A program made the translations under genes and the position numbers. A DNA stretch of 21,192 bases from UBA6183 sp034676125 (lineage in GTDB: Bacteria; Bacteroidota; Bacteroidia; UKL13-3), in contig JAUCCO010000047.1 of the NCBI GenBank assembly GCA_034676125.1, forward strand, positions 1 through 21,192, in the 5' to 3' direction. The notes beneath the pieces were generated by a model, which saw nothing but the letters and a program-made list of their open reading frames with translations, had not been told where the DNA came from and ran no database searches. Numbering within the stretch: the first letter of the stretch is position 1; the number at the start of each line of letters is the position of its first letter. Below, piece by piece: positions 10,051-17,352 of the stretch.

Positions 10051-10118
10051 AAAGTTTTACGAGATATAATCTAGCAAATTTGCTAAAATACACATCGTTA
10101 ACCCGCAATAATTTAGCA

Positions 10119-10394
10119 TTATTTACGAATTTCTAATTCTTTAATAATCGCCCTGTAACGGTAGATATCATTTTTAACAAGATAATCTAGTAGAGCGCGT
10201 CTTTTACCTACCAATTTCACAAGGCTTAACTCTGCAGAGTAATCTTTTCTATTACCCTTTAAGTGTCCTGAAATGTGATTAATACGGTGTGTAAATAATG
10301 CGATCTGACTCTCAGCTGAACCTGTGTCTGCTTTAGACTTGGCTTTACCGTACTTTTCGAAGATTGCTTGCTTCGATTCTGTGGTCAAATTCAT
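10119..10394 (-). CDS. rpsO: 30S ribosomal protein S15
   Basis: A 91-residue protein matching ribosomal protein S15 along its full length. S15 is a primary binder of the central domain of 16S rRNA and helps form the intersubunit bridge to 23S rRNA. Characteristic segments are DTGSAESQIALFTHRI (about 23-38), HLKGNRKDYS (44-53) and GKRRALLDYL (about 63-72), with the C-terminal RYRAIIKELEIRK typical of Bacteroidota versions. The ATG at 10394 is the only sensible start. A promoter of Bacteroidota type lies just upstream (10429-10458) and a T-tailed hairpin just downstream. pnp follows on the same strand. Confidence 0.98.
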   Translation of the reverse strand: MNLTTESKQAIFEKYGKAKSKADTGSAESQIALFTHRINHISGHLKGNRKDYSAELSLVKLVGKRRALLDYLVKNDIYRYRAIIKELEIRK

Positions 10395-10428
10395 AATTTA
10401 TAGTTTTATTGTTTAATAAAATGAGCCG

Positions 10429-10458
10429 CAAAGTTATTAAAATAATTGATAATTGCAA
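10429..10458 (-). promoter_or_regulatory. Promoter of rpsO
   Basis: On the - strand TTG (10456-10458) is followed after exactly 19 nt by TAACTTTG (10429-10436), matching the Bacteroidota primary-sigma pattern TTG-N19-TAnnTTTG. The -7 element ends 34 nt before the rpsO ATG, which leaves a short leader. Both elements are exact matches, so confidence is good for a site found by eye. Confidence 0.75.
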
Positions 10459-10627
10459 GCCTAACTGAGTAGTGTAAAATAACTTGGGTTGATTTTAAAA
10501 TGTAGCATTAAAATAAATATCAAACTAAAGGATTGAAGGTTATATATAAATTAAATGCTGTTTATAATTATATTAGCAGCTTGATAGTTAACCTAATGAT
10601 AACTAGTATGCATTAATAAAACAAAAA

Positions 10628-12409
10628 ATGAAACTACTTAAAACCATGTTGGTAATGTGCATTTGTATACTTGCTAACGAATCTCAAGGTATTAATTTTA
10701 CTGGTAAAAAGCAACAACCAAGCATTACTAGTAAGAGCTTACACAATATATCCGTGTTTAATAAAGTGTATGGATACGTGCGGCACTTTAGTTCAACTTT
10801 AGCTGTTGATACGTTTTATGGTTGGGAAGACTTGTTGCTGCAATATTTGCCCCAAGTAGAAGCTGCAAATTCTGACCTTGAATTATGTAATATTATTGAA
10901 AATTGCTTTGCACCGCTAGAACCAAAACTAGTTATAAGGCCATTTGATAAGAAAAATCAATCCGTAAAAATTGCCTCAACTAATTGCAATGGTTTTTATG
11001 TTCATCGTTACAGTAAAGGCTGGGGCAATCGAGGTGAAAACACAACTACCATGAAGTTTCTTTACACTTCAGAAATTAAAAAATGCAGCACCGATTTTCA
11101 ATTATTTAAAACAACTTACGAGAATATTTTAATCTCTTTACCACTTACAACTTGCATCAATGATAGTATTTATCGGTACTTCAATACAAAACGCGAGTTC
11201 GACCCTAAAACAAAAAGAGGAAAATACAGCATCAATAATAAATATGTACGAATAGGGATTGTTATGGAAGTGTGGAATGCACAAGAATATTTTTATCCGT
11301 ACATGAAAGAAATGAAGATTGACAATGAAGCTATTTTAAAAAAGTATTTAAACATGGTTTCAGTCGAAATGAATGAACCTCAGTTTTTTGAAACACTTGG
11401 ATATTTTGGTGCCGAATACAAAGATGGTCATGCGGGGTTTATGCCGTTTGCGCCAATGGCAGAGTGGCCAGATTTTGTGCCACCACTAAAAATTCAGTTA
11501 ATTGAAAACAAATTGATTGTTACATACGTAGCTGATACCTTAAAACCTTTAATAAATATTGGAGATGAGGTAACAAGTATAGATGATGTTCCGGCTATGT
11601 ATTTCTTTAAAAAGAAACAGCAAAAAATTTCTTCTGCCACACAAACATGGAACAAATACACTGCCGAAAGTGAATTGCTTATAGGATACAAAAACACTTT
11701 CGTGAAATTAGATTTATTGCAAAACGGCAAAAGAAAAACACTTTCATTAAACAGAAATATTAGTGCAAGGACAAATGATGCTAATGCAACTGCCCACCCT
11801 GATATTTATGAAATTAAGAAAGATTACTACTATGTAAATCTATTTAATTTGAGAGACTCGGCACTTAAATATATTTCCGAGAACTTTCTAACCAATGCTA
11901 AAGGAATTGTATTTGATTGTAGAGGTTATCCGAAAGGTAACGTAGCCAAAATTATTTTGTCTCATTTGACGAATGATACACTATTTCCCACCCTTTGGTC
12001 AATCCCCGTTCAGACATATCCAAATCATAATGATATTAAACAAGATACTGTCATAGCGTCAAACTGGATAACTCCTCCTCTGTTGCCAAAATATACCGAT
12101 AATATTGTATGTGTAGTTAATGGAAGAAATATAAGTGCTGCGGAGAGCATATTGTCAATGGTAGAATATTATAAATTAGGAAAAATAGTTGGTGAACAAA
12201 CAGCAGGAACAAATGGCAACATAAATTCATTTATTGTTTTTGGGCTTTATCAATTTTGGCATACACAAATGTATACACCCAGATATGATGGAAGTCAACA
12301 TCACGGTGTTGGAATTATTCCCGAGTTACAAGTAAAATCATCAACCTTACAAGATGTAATAGATGGAAATGATCTATTTATACAAGAGGCCATAAAAGCC
12401 CTAAAATAA
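10628..12409 (+). CDS. Exported S41-family peptidase (C-terminal processing protease-like)
   Basis: A 593-residue protein with a signal peptide (about 1-21), so periplasmic or secreted. The N-terminal third is unassigned and helical-looking. A PDZ-like segment follows at about 295-375 (LKPLINIGDEVTSIDDVPA resembles the 'GD.i..inG.p' turn of such domains). The C-terminal domain is peptidase S41: GIVFDCRGYP (about 427-436) corresponds to the family's 'IlDlRgN' strand, NISAAES carries the presumed nucleophile Ser503, and VGEQTAGTNG and GVGIIPE match the family's last conserved segments. In Ser/Lys-dyad members the VGE segment usually reads VGEKTFGK; here Gln replaces that Lys, so the exact catalytic base is unclear. 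The gene is monocistronic, divergent from rpsO and convergent with accD. Substrate unknown. Confidence 0.85.
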   Translation: MKLLKTMLVMCICILANESQGINFTGKKQQPSITSKSLHNISVFNKVYGYVRHFSSTLAVDTFYGWEDLLLQYLPQVEAANSDLELCNIIENCFAPLEPKLVIRPFDKKNQSVKIASTNCNGFYVHRYSKGWGNRGENTTTMKFLYTSEIKKCSTDFQLFKTTYENILISLPLTTCINDSIYRYFNTKREFDPKTKRGKYSINNKYVRIGIVMEVWNAQEYFYPYMKEMKIDNEAILKKYLNMVSVEMNEPQFFETLGYFGAEYKDGHAGFMPFAPMAEWPDFVPPLKIQLIENKLIVTYVADTLKPLINIGDEVTSIDDVPAMYFFKKKQQKISSATQTWNKYTAESELLIGYKNTFVKLDLLQNGKRKTLSLNRNISARTNDANATAHPDIYEIKKDYYYVNLFNLRDSALKYISENFLTNAKGIVFDCRGYPKGNVAKIILSHLTNDTLFPTLWSIPVQTYPNHNDIKQDTVIASNWITPPLLPKYTDNIVCVVNGRNISAAESILSMVEYYKLGKIVGEQTAGTNGNINSFIVFGLYQFWHTQMYTPRYDGSQHHGVGIIPELQVKSSTLQDVIDGNDLFIQEAIKALK

Positions 12410-12435
12410 AGGTCGGAACCTTTTTTCCTCTAAAC

Positions 12436-12472
12436 AAAAAAAGCAGCACAAATTAAATTGTACTGCTTTTTT
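12436..12472. terminator. Bidirectional terminator between the S41 peptidase gene and accD
   Basis: AAAAAAGCAG (12437-12446) pairs with CTGCTTTTTT (12463-12472); after one mismatch the stem can continue with ACAA/TTGT. A-run on one side and T-run on the other make it a terminator on both strands, as expected between genes converging at 12409 and 12490. Confidence 0.85.
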
Positions 12473-12489
12473 AAATTGAACATATTTTA

Positions 12490-13362
12490 CTAAGCTACTT
12501 CAGCTTTTACTATTGGCTTATTGGCCAATAATGAAAGTAGTTGACCTAATTGATTTCTTAAGTTGGTTCGGTTTACTATCATATCAACAAATCCATGTTC
12601 TAATAAAAACTCTGAGCTTTGAAATCCTTTAGGTAAATCTTTACCAATGGTTTCGCGAATTACACGTGGACCAGCAAAACCAATTAATGCTTCTGGTTCG
12701 GCAATATTAAAATCGCCTAACATTGCAAATGATGCGGTAACACCGCCCGTTGTGGGGTCGGTTAATAAACTAATATACGGAATGCCTTCTTTAGCTAATA
12801 AGGCTAATTTGGCTGATGTTTTGGCCATTTGCATTAAACTAAATGCAGCTTCCATCATACGTGCCCCGCCCGATTTTGATATAATCATAACTGGCATTTT
12901 ATGTTCGCGACCATAATCTATAGCACGGGCAATTTTTTCACCCATTACACTTCCCATACTGCCACCAATAAAATTAAAATCCATACATGCAATAACCATC
13001 GGAAAGGTATGTATCGTACCAGTTCCAACACGCATTGCATCTGTCATGCCGCTTTTCTTTTGGCTATCTGCTAAGCGCGATTTGTAATCTTTTGTATCAA
13101 CAAATGCTAAAGGGTCGGTAGGTTTAATGTTTGCAAATAATTCGGTGTATTTACTTTCATCAAACAAAAGCTCAAAATATTCTTTCGAACCAATTTTATC
13201 GTGGTAGCTACAGCTTGGGCAAACGTATTGGTTAGCCTCATGCTCGGCAGTGGTAACGGCTTTTTTACATCTTGGGCATTTATGCCACAAACCATCTGGT
13301 ACCGATTTTTTTTCTTCGGTAGATGTGGTAATACCTTCTTTTACACGTTTAAACCAACTCAT
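12490..13362 (-). CDS. accD: Acetyl-CoA carboxylase carboxyltransferase subunit beta
   Basis: A 290-residue protein matching AccD, which with AccA transfers the carboxyl group from biotin to acetyl-CoA to make malonyl-CoA, the first step of fatty-acid synthesis in the cytosol. The N-terminal zinc ribbon is complete: Cys29, Cys32, Cys48 and Cys51 (CPRC ... CPSC). The carboxyltransferase core shows DFNFIGGSMGSVMGEKIARA, the acyl-CoA loop SKSGGARMMEA, LTDPTTGGVTASFAMLGD and GFAGPRVIRETI, all highly conserved in the family. The ATG at 13362 gives the usual MSWFKR start. Neither accA nor biotin genes are in the window. It follows fbaB on the same strand after a 120-nt gap containing a hairpin; no separate promoter was found, so partial read-through from fbaB is possible. 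Confidence 0.98.
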   Translation of the reverse strand: MSWFKRVKEGITTSTEEKKSVPDGLWHKCPRCKKAVTTAEHEANQYVCPSCSYHDKIGSKEYFELLFDESKYTELFANIKPTDPLAFVDTKDYKSRLADSQKKSGMTDAMRVGTGTIHTFPMVIACMDFNFIGGSMGSVMGEKIARAIDYGREHKMPVMIISKSGGARMMEAAFSLMQMAKTSAKLALLAKEGIPYISLLTDPTTGGVTASFAMLGDFNIAEPEALIGFAGPRVIRETIGKDLPKGFQSSEFLLEHGFVDMIVNRTNLRNQLGQLLSLLANKPIVKAEVA

Positions 13363-13416
13363 TTTGTTTAGATTTTAGGTTTTTATTACCATTTAAACAG
13401 CACTTAAAAACCATTT

Positions 13417-13467
13417 AAAAATGAAATTGGTTGATTGAAACGAACTTACTCGAACCAATCAACCAAT
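13417..13467 (-). terminator. Hairpin terminator or attenuator after fbaB
   Basis: Perfect 12-nt arms (ATTGGTTGATTG at 13426-13437 and its complement at 13456-13467) enclose an 18-nt loop. On the - strand the stem is followed by TTCATTTTT. It begins 16 nt after the fbaB stop. The stem is long but only moderately GC-rich, so it may be leaky toward accD. Confidence 0.7.
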
Positions 13468-13482
13468 AACTTATTTGCTTTA

Positions 13483-14535
13483 TTAAGCTAATGTAATTGT
13501 TTTATCTAAGTAAACATCTTGGATAGCATTTAATAATGTTATGCCTTCGTTTACTGGTTTTTGAAATGCTTTACGACCAGAAATTAAACCTTGGCCACCA
13601 GCGCGTTTGTTAATTACTGCCGTTGTAACTGCTTCTGATAAATCGCTTGCACCTTTACTCTCGCCACCCGAATTAATTAAACCTTGACGGCCCATGTAGC
13701 AATTTGCAACTTGGTAACGCGCTAAGTCAATTGGGTTATTTGATGAAAGTTCGGTATAAACTTTACTATGTGTTTTACCAAAATTTAAAGCAGTGTAACC
13801 ACCATTGTTTGTAGGTAATTTTTGCTTAATAATATCAGCTTGTATAGTTACACCTAAATGGTTTGCTTGGCCAGTTAAATCTGCCGCTGTATGGTAATCA
13901 ACACCATCCTTTTTAAATGCGTTGTTACGCAAGTAGCACCATAAAATAGTAGCCATACCTAACTCGTGAGCACGCTCAAAAGCTGCTGCTACTTCTTGTA
14001 TTTGGCGAGCACTTTCATCGCTTCCAAAATATATTGTAGCACCAACTGCTACTGCACCTAAGTTCCAAGCTTCTTCAACCGAACCAAACATAATTTGGTC
14101 AAATTTATTTGGGTAGCTTAAAAACTCGTTGTGGTTAATTTTTACAATAAATGGAATTTTGTGTGCATACTTACGTGAGCAAGATGCTAAAACACCGTAA
14201 GTTGAAGCTACAGCGTTACATCCACCATCAATAGCTAATTCAACTATGTTTTGTGGGTCGAAATAGCGTGGGTTTGGGGCAAAAGATGCTCCTCCACTAT
14301 GCTCAATACCTTGGTCTACAGGTAAAATTGAAACATATCCAGTGTTTGCTAAACGGCCTGTACCATAAATTTGTTGTAGGCTACGTAATACTTGTGGGTT
14401 ACGGTTTGTTTGTCCAAAAATATCGTTTACAAAAGTTGGACTAGGAGCATGAATTTGCTCTTTGCTAATTGTTTTACACTCGTGCTTTAATAAGCTGTCG
14501 GCATTTGCGCCTAATAATTCAACTATGTTGCTCAT
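13483..14535 (-). CDS. fbaB: Class I fructose-bisphosphate aldolase (DhnA/FbaB type)
   Basis: A 350-residue protein of the archaeal-type class I aldolase family, which uses a Schiff-base lysine rather than a metal to interconvert fructose 1,6-bisphosphate with dihydroxyacetone phosphate and glyceraldehyde 3-phosphate in glycolysis/gluconeogenesis. Recognisable stretches are ILPVDQGIEHS (about 68-78), IDGGCNAVASTYG, PFIVKINHNE, GAVAVGATIYFGS and the likely catalytic region QADIIKQKLP, where Lys237 is the probable Schiff-base residue. The phosphate-binding end is NSGGESKG and GGQGLISGRKAFQKP. The length equals that of the E. coli enzyme as I remember it. The ATG at 14535 lies beside a divergent promoter region shared with the GNAT gene. 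accD lies downstream on the same strand. Confidence 0.93.
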   Translation of the reverse strand: MSNIVELLGANADSLLKHECKTISKEQIHAPSPTFVNDIFGQTNRNPQVLRSLQQIYGTGRLANTGYVSILPVDQGIEHSGGASFAPNPRYFDPQNIVELAIDGGCNAVASTYGVLASCSRKYAHKIPFIVKINHNEFLSYPNKFDQIMFGSVEEAWNLGAVAVGATIYFGSDESARQIQEVAAAFERAHELGMATILWCYLRNNAFKKDGVDYHTAADLTGQANHLGVTIQADIIKQKLPTNNGGYTALNFGKTHSKVYTELSSNNPIDLARYQVANCYMGRQGLINSGGESKGASDLSEAVTTAVINKRAGGQGLISGRKAFQKPVNEGITLLNAIQDVYLDKTITLA

Positions 14536-14585
14536 GTTACTTGATGTATTATGTTTGCAAACATAAACTTTTTTTGCAAACTCAA
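14528..14585. promoter_or_regulatory. Overlapping divergent promoters built on a 16-bp palindrome (fbaB / GNAT)
   Basis: TATGTTTGCAAACATA (14550-14565) is a perfect palindrome and contains a TAnnTTTG -7 element on each strand. For the + strand, TTG at 14528-14530 sits 19 nt before TATGTTTG (14550-14557). For the - strand, TTG (14583-14585 complement) sits 17 nt before the mirror TATGTTTG (14558-14565). The elements serve the GNAT gene (ATG 14589) and fbaB (ATG 14535), giving very short leaders. Because the two -7 boxes abut, the promoters should compete for polymerase, or be bound together by a dimeric regulator; that is inference. Confidence 0.65.
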
Positions 14586-14588
14586 GGT

Positions 14589-15002
14589 ATGATTACAGTA
14601 AAGTTGGTTGAAACAACAGAAGAGCTAAATGAAGCGCATAAAATACGTAAGGAAGTATTTGTTATTGAACAAAACTGTCCGGAAGATATTGAATGGGAAT
14701 TTGAAGAAGAAAGTTACCATTACGTGGCCCTGATAAACAACCAAATAGTAGGCACAGCCCGCTGGCGTCAAACCGAAAAGGGCTATAAGTTAGAGCGTTT
14801 TGCCGTGAGTAAAGATTTTAGAAATCAACAAGTTGGGGCAGCGTTACTTAAACGTATTGTTGCTGATGTACCGCAAGACGAAAAACCGGTTTACCTACAC
14901 GCACAATTGGCGGCCAAAAACTTTTACCTGCGCCATGGACTTAAACCCAAAGGCGAACACTTTTGGGAAGGTGGTATTGAGCATGTGAAGATGTGCATAT
15001 AA
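14589..15002 (+). CDS. GNAT-family N-acetyltransferase (ElaA-like)
   Basis: A 137-residue protein of the GNAT superfamily, which transfers acetyl from acetyl-CoA to an amine; the substrate is unknown. The N-terminal VETTEELNEAHKIRKEVFVIEQ, the central strand VALINNQIVGTARWR, the acetyl-CoA pyrophosphate-binding region FAVSKDFRNQQVGAALLKRIV (R/Q-x-x-G-x-A pattern) and the end NFYLRHGL-PKGEHFWEGGIEHVKM fit ElaA-like members. The frame is open 120 nt further upstream, but that stretch runs through the divergent promoter and the start of fbaB, so the ATG at 14589 is chosen. The 3' half (14782-14994) is duplicated at 17140-17352, beyond the three-gene operon. Confidence 0.9.
   Translation: MITVKLVETTEELNEAHKIRKEVFVIEQNCPEDIEWEFEEESYHYVALINNQIVGTARWRQTEKGYKLERFAVSKDFRNQQVGAALLKRIVADVPQDEKPVYLHAQLAAKNFYLRHGLKPKGEHFWEGGIEHVKMCI
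14782..14994 (+). repeat. Direct repeat, left copy (GNAT 3' half)
   Basis: These 213 bases match 17140-17352 without any indel; I count 16 substitutions by eye (about 92% identity). The left copy is part of the intact GNAT gene. The two copies bracket the three-gene operon, with 2,145 nt between them. Confidence 0.92.
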
Positions 15003-15019
15003 TGTATTTTATGTGAGTG

Positions 15020-15050
15020 TTTGCAACTTTTAAAAAGTTAACTATATTTG
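15020..15050 (+). promoter_or_regulatory. Promoter of the beta-barrel/lipoprotein/beta-barrel operon
   Basis: TTTG (15020-15023), a 19-nt spacer and TATATTTG (15043-15050) match the Bacteroidota promoter consensus exactly. It starts 18 nt after the GNAT stop and ends 15 nt before the ATG at 15066, so the leader must be very short. It also shows that a TTG at 15048 is part of the promoter, not a start codon. Confidence 0.8.
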
Positions 15051-15065
15051 ATATATCATCATCCC

Positions 15066-15803
15066 ATGAAATTAGCCAAAACAACATTCACTCTGCTCAA
15101 AATTGTGATAATTGTTGTGATAAGTTTTTTGCTTGTTAATACAACAATTGCTCAAGAAAACAAGTCAAGTTACTCCTCCTCTCTGCTAATTGGTTCAGGC
15201 CTATTTTTCGCAGACAAAACTCCAATTTCAAATTCCTTCATATTAGGGATTGGACTAAATCAAAAAAAGGCAATATCAGTTAATTGGTATTCTCAGATAT
15301 CAATACGCTACGCCTACAGTAATATTGGTGATTATAAGAATAAAATATCATTCATCACCAATTGGGATCAAGGACCGCAAACAACAGAAGTGCGATTAAG
15401 TACAAAGATTCAACAACACATGATTTCATTACCAATATACTTAACAAGACAATGGAACAAATTTGGTTTAGGGGTTGGAGCAGGGATAAGATGTGTGATA
15501 AAAGCGACCTACAGCCAGAAGCCAGTTGGCAAATATCATGTTGATGGATATGCAGACGGGGAAGAAGATGTATTCACTTCAAGAGTCAATCGCGTTTTTG
15601 CAGTGAACGAAAACACAGATGCTCTGCAAATCAACCTGTTAAATATCTTCACCTCTTTATCCCTTGAATACAAGTTATCTAACAACTTGGGGGCAGAGTT
15701 CTATGGCTGCTATTTTCCAATTCGGGAAAATCAGTTTAGCTCTAAATTTAGTTCATTCAATAGCTCAGAAATAATTTTTTTAATTAATTATAAATTCCAC
15801 TAA
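15066..15803 (+). CDS. Predicted outer-membrane beta-barrel protein (first gene of operon)
   Basis: A protein of 245 residues with a long signal peptide (hydrophobic 13-24, cleavage near TIA29). The rest alternates polar and hydrophobic residues in strand-like runs (SLLIGSGLFF, FILGIGLNQ, WYSQISIRYAYS, QHMISLPIYLTRQW, GLGVGAGIR, ISLEYKLS-like LSLEYKLSNNLGAEFYGCYFP) and ends in INYKFH. A terminal aromatic strand of this kind is typical of outer-membrane barrels in the PorT/OmpW-like size class. I do not recognise a specific subfamily. The stretch from about 160 to 190 (GYADGEEDVFTSRVNRVF) looks like a large acidic loop. It is the first of three genes, with only one base before the next start, so the products are probably made together. 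Confidence 0.75.
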   Translation: MKLAKTTFTLLKIVIIVVISFLLVNTTIAQENKSSYSSSLLIGSGLFFADKTPISNSFILGIGLNQKKAISVNWYSQISIRYAYSNIGDYKNKISFITNWDQGPQTTEVRLSTKIQQHMISLPIYLTRQWNKFGLGVGAGIRCVIKATYSQKPVGKYHVDGYADGEEDVFTSRVNRVFAVNENTDALQINLLNIFTSLSLEYKLSNNLGAEFYGCYFPIRENQFSSKFSSFNSSEIIFLINYKFH

Positions 15804-15804
15804 T

Positions 15805-16467
15805 ATGAAAAACAAACAAAACCTATTACTCACAGTGTTACTAGTATTTTCAGTAACTACTCTGTTTTTATCTTGCTCTAAATCAATAAATGAAAATTCA
15901 ATCAACGAGGAGCCGAAGAACGCTAAACTCAAAAAAATGCAAGGTGATTGCACCTTAAAATGCGTAGATTTATCAGAGGCGGCTGCTTGCAACACTGACT
16001 GTATAAAGCAATTCATGAATGATTACAGTACCGCAGAGATTAAATGGACATCTTGCAGTGACGATTTTGGTATTCCTATAGCTGGCTGTAACGGCTCTGT
16101 AAGTTTTACATCCAAGGTGAAATTCTGTTGGGGCCACTCTCTTAAAGGTGGTTTGTGTTATGTTTATATGGAAATTGATAAACTTCCATATGGTAAAGAC
16201 GCCAACGGAAACCCGACATCATGCCTTTCTTGCTTAACTAAATCAGGTCTTGGACCAATTTGTGTCAAAATGAAAGTTAGCTGTGAAGTTAAAGATGGTG
16301 TTGGGACGATTACATTAACTGAAGATGATCCAGATCTGAATGGAGATACAGAAATAGGAAACTTCACGGTAACAATAACTAGTGACCCTAAAATCACATT
16401 TTGTTGTGTTGAGCGTATTGGAGGGGGTGGAATGATAAATAGATGTTGCACCGGAGACATATACTAG
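15805..16467 (+). CDS. Cysteine-rich lipoprotein of unknown function (middle gene of operon)
   Basis: A 220-residue protein with a lipoprotein signal: hydrophobic 7-22 then lipobox LFLSC with the acylated residue at Cys24. The mature part carries 16 further cysteines in under 200 residues, including CTLKC, AACNTDC, SCLSC and two CC pairs (FCC and RCC) near the C-terminus. This suggests a disulfide-stabilised or metal-binding extracytoplasmic domain. No acidic lipoprotein export signal follows directly after Cys24 (it reads SKSINEN), so whether it faces the surface or the periplasm is open. The residues following the signal are Lys- and Glu-rich; the C-terminal half is strand-like (VGTITLTEDDPDLNGD, GNFTVTITSDP). 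One base separates it from each neighbour. I recognise no family; a partner role with the flanking barrels is inference. Confidence 0.75.
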   Translation: MKNKQNLLLTVLLVFSVTTLFLSCSKSINENSINEEPKNAKLKKMQGDCTLKCVDLSEAAACNTDCIKQFMNDYSTAEIKWTSCSDDFGIPIAGCNGSVSFTSKVKFCWGHSLKGGLCYVYMEIDKLPYGKDANGNPTSCLSCLTKSGLGPICVKMKVSCEVKDGVGTITLTEDDPDLNGDTEIGNFTVTITSDPKITFCCVERIGGGGMINRCCTGDIY

Positions 16468-16468
16468 A

Positions 16469-17146
16469 ATGAAATATAAAAGCGGACTCGTACTTTTTTA
16501 CTTGACATTAAGCAATTCCTTGTTGGCAAATAATCCATTAAAAAGCTCGCTTTTTATTAAGAGTGGAATATCCTTAGCCCAACAATCTTATGTTAATAGC
16601 TTTTACACATTCAACAAAACCCATCAAGCGAAGCATAATCTTCCATCGTTTTATATAGGTGCTCAATACCAACCGCGATTCAAGCTATGGAAATTTAACC
16701 TACACACTGATGTCTCTTTGTTTGAGAAAGGTTTCAAATCAAACTTCACAAACTCTGCCTCTAACAACACCAGATACACTCAAAATTATTCCTACAATCT
16801 AAATTATTTGGATATTCAGATTAACTTGGGCCTCAAAGCTAGGCGATTTATGTTTAGTAGTGGGGTTAATATTTCCTATCTATTAAGTGCGAAACAGTTT
16901 TTCTACGAAAAAGATTTTAAAGTTTCATCTAACAGAATGTTCGAATCTAATTTCGTACAAGATTACACAGACAGATTTCTGAGATGGGATTGGGGCATTA
17001 ATTATTCCTGTAGCTATGCTCTTAATAACACCTTTCATATTGAAGCTAATGTTTATAAATCATTTAATAGAATTGACAAACTCAAACAATTTGAAGTAAT
17101 TTATAATCAATTTTTCACATTAGGGCTTAAATATAATTTGCTATAA
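16469..17146 (+). CDS. Predicted outer-membrane beta-barrel protein (third gene of operon)
   Basis: A protein of 225 residues with a signal peptide (cleavage near LLA20) and barrel-like alternation throughout: FIKSGISLAQQ, FYIGAQYQPRF, FNLHTDVSLFEKGF, LDIQINLGLKARRFMFSSGVNI-type strands, WGINYSCSYAL, FHIEANVYKSF and a last strand FFTLGLKYNLL. The pattern fits a PorT-like outer-membrane barrel; it is not an obvious recent duplicate of the first gene in the operon. Its TAA stop (17144-17146) lies inside the segment that is homologous to the GNAT gene (from 17140), so its last codon or two appear to have come from the GNAT remnant. It starts one base after the lipoprotein stop. Confidence 0.75.
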   Translation: MKYKSGLVLFYLTLSNSLLANNPLKSSLFIKSGISLAQQSYVNSFYTFNKTHQAKHNLPSFYIGAQYQPRFKLWKFNLHTDVSLFEKGFKSNFTNSASNNTRYTQNYSYNLNYLDIQINLGLKARRFMFSSGVNISYLLSAKQFFYEKDFKVSSNRMFESNFVQDYTDRFLRWDWGINYSCSYALNNTFHIEANVYKSFNRIDKLKQFEVIYNQFFTLGLKYNLL

Positions 17147-17352
17147 ACTGGAGCGTTTTGCCGTGAGTAAAGATATTAGAAATCAACAAGTTGTAGCAGC
17201 GTTGCTTAAACGTATTGTTGCTGATGTACCGCAAGACGAAAAACCGGTTTACCTATACGCACAATTGGCGGGCAAAAACTTTTACCTGCGTAATGGCCTT
17301 TTGCCCAAAGGCGAACATTTTTGGGAAGGTGGTATTGAGCATGTGAAGATGT
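17140..17352 (+). repeat. Direct repeat, right copy (GNAT 3' half)
   Basis: Homologous to 14782-14994 over 213 nt with no indels. Homology starts at GCTATAA, which contains the stop of the third operon gene, and ends at GATGT, after which the two copies differ. Both synonymous and amino-acid-changing differences are present. Confidence 0.9.

Noticed and set aside
14469..14588. Upstream extension of the GNAT gene by 40 codons
   Set aside because: The extension is antisense to the fbaB start and crosses the divergent promoter; its translation is Cys-rich and unlike any GNAT N-terminus.
15048..15065. TTG start adding six residues to the first barrel gene
   Set aside because: The TTG is part of the -7 element TATATTTG, so it would not be in the mRNA.
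14995..17139. Insertion sequence or integron cassette
   Set aside because: No transposase or integrase, no terminal inverted repeats, no attC-like folding site seen; the flanking repeats are GNAT coding sequence.
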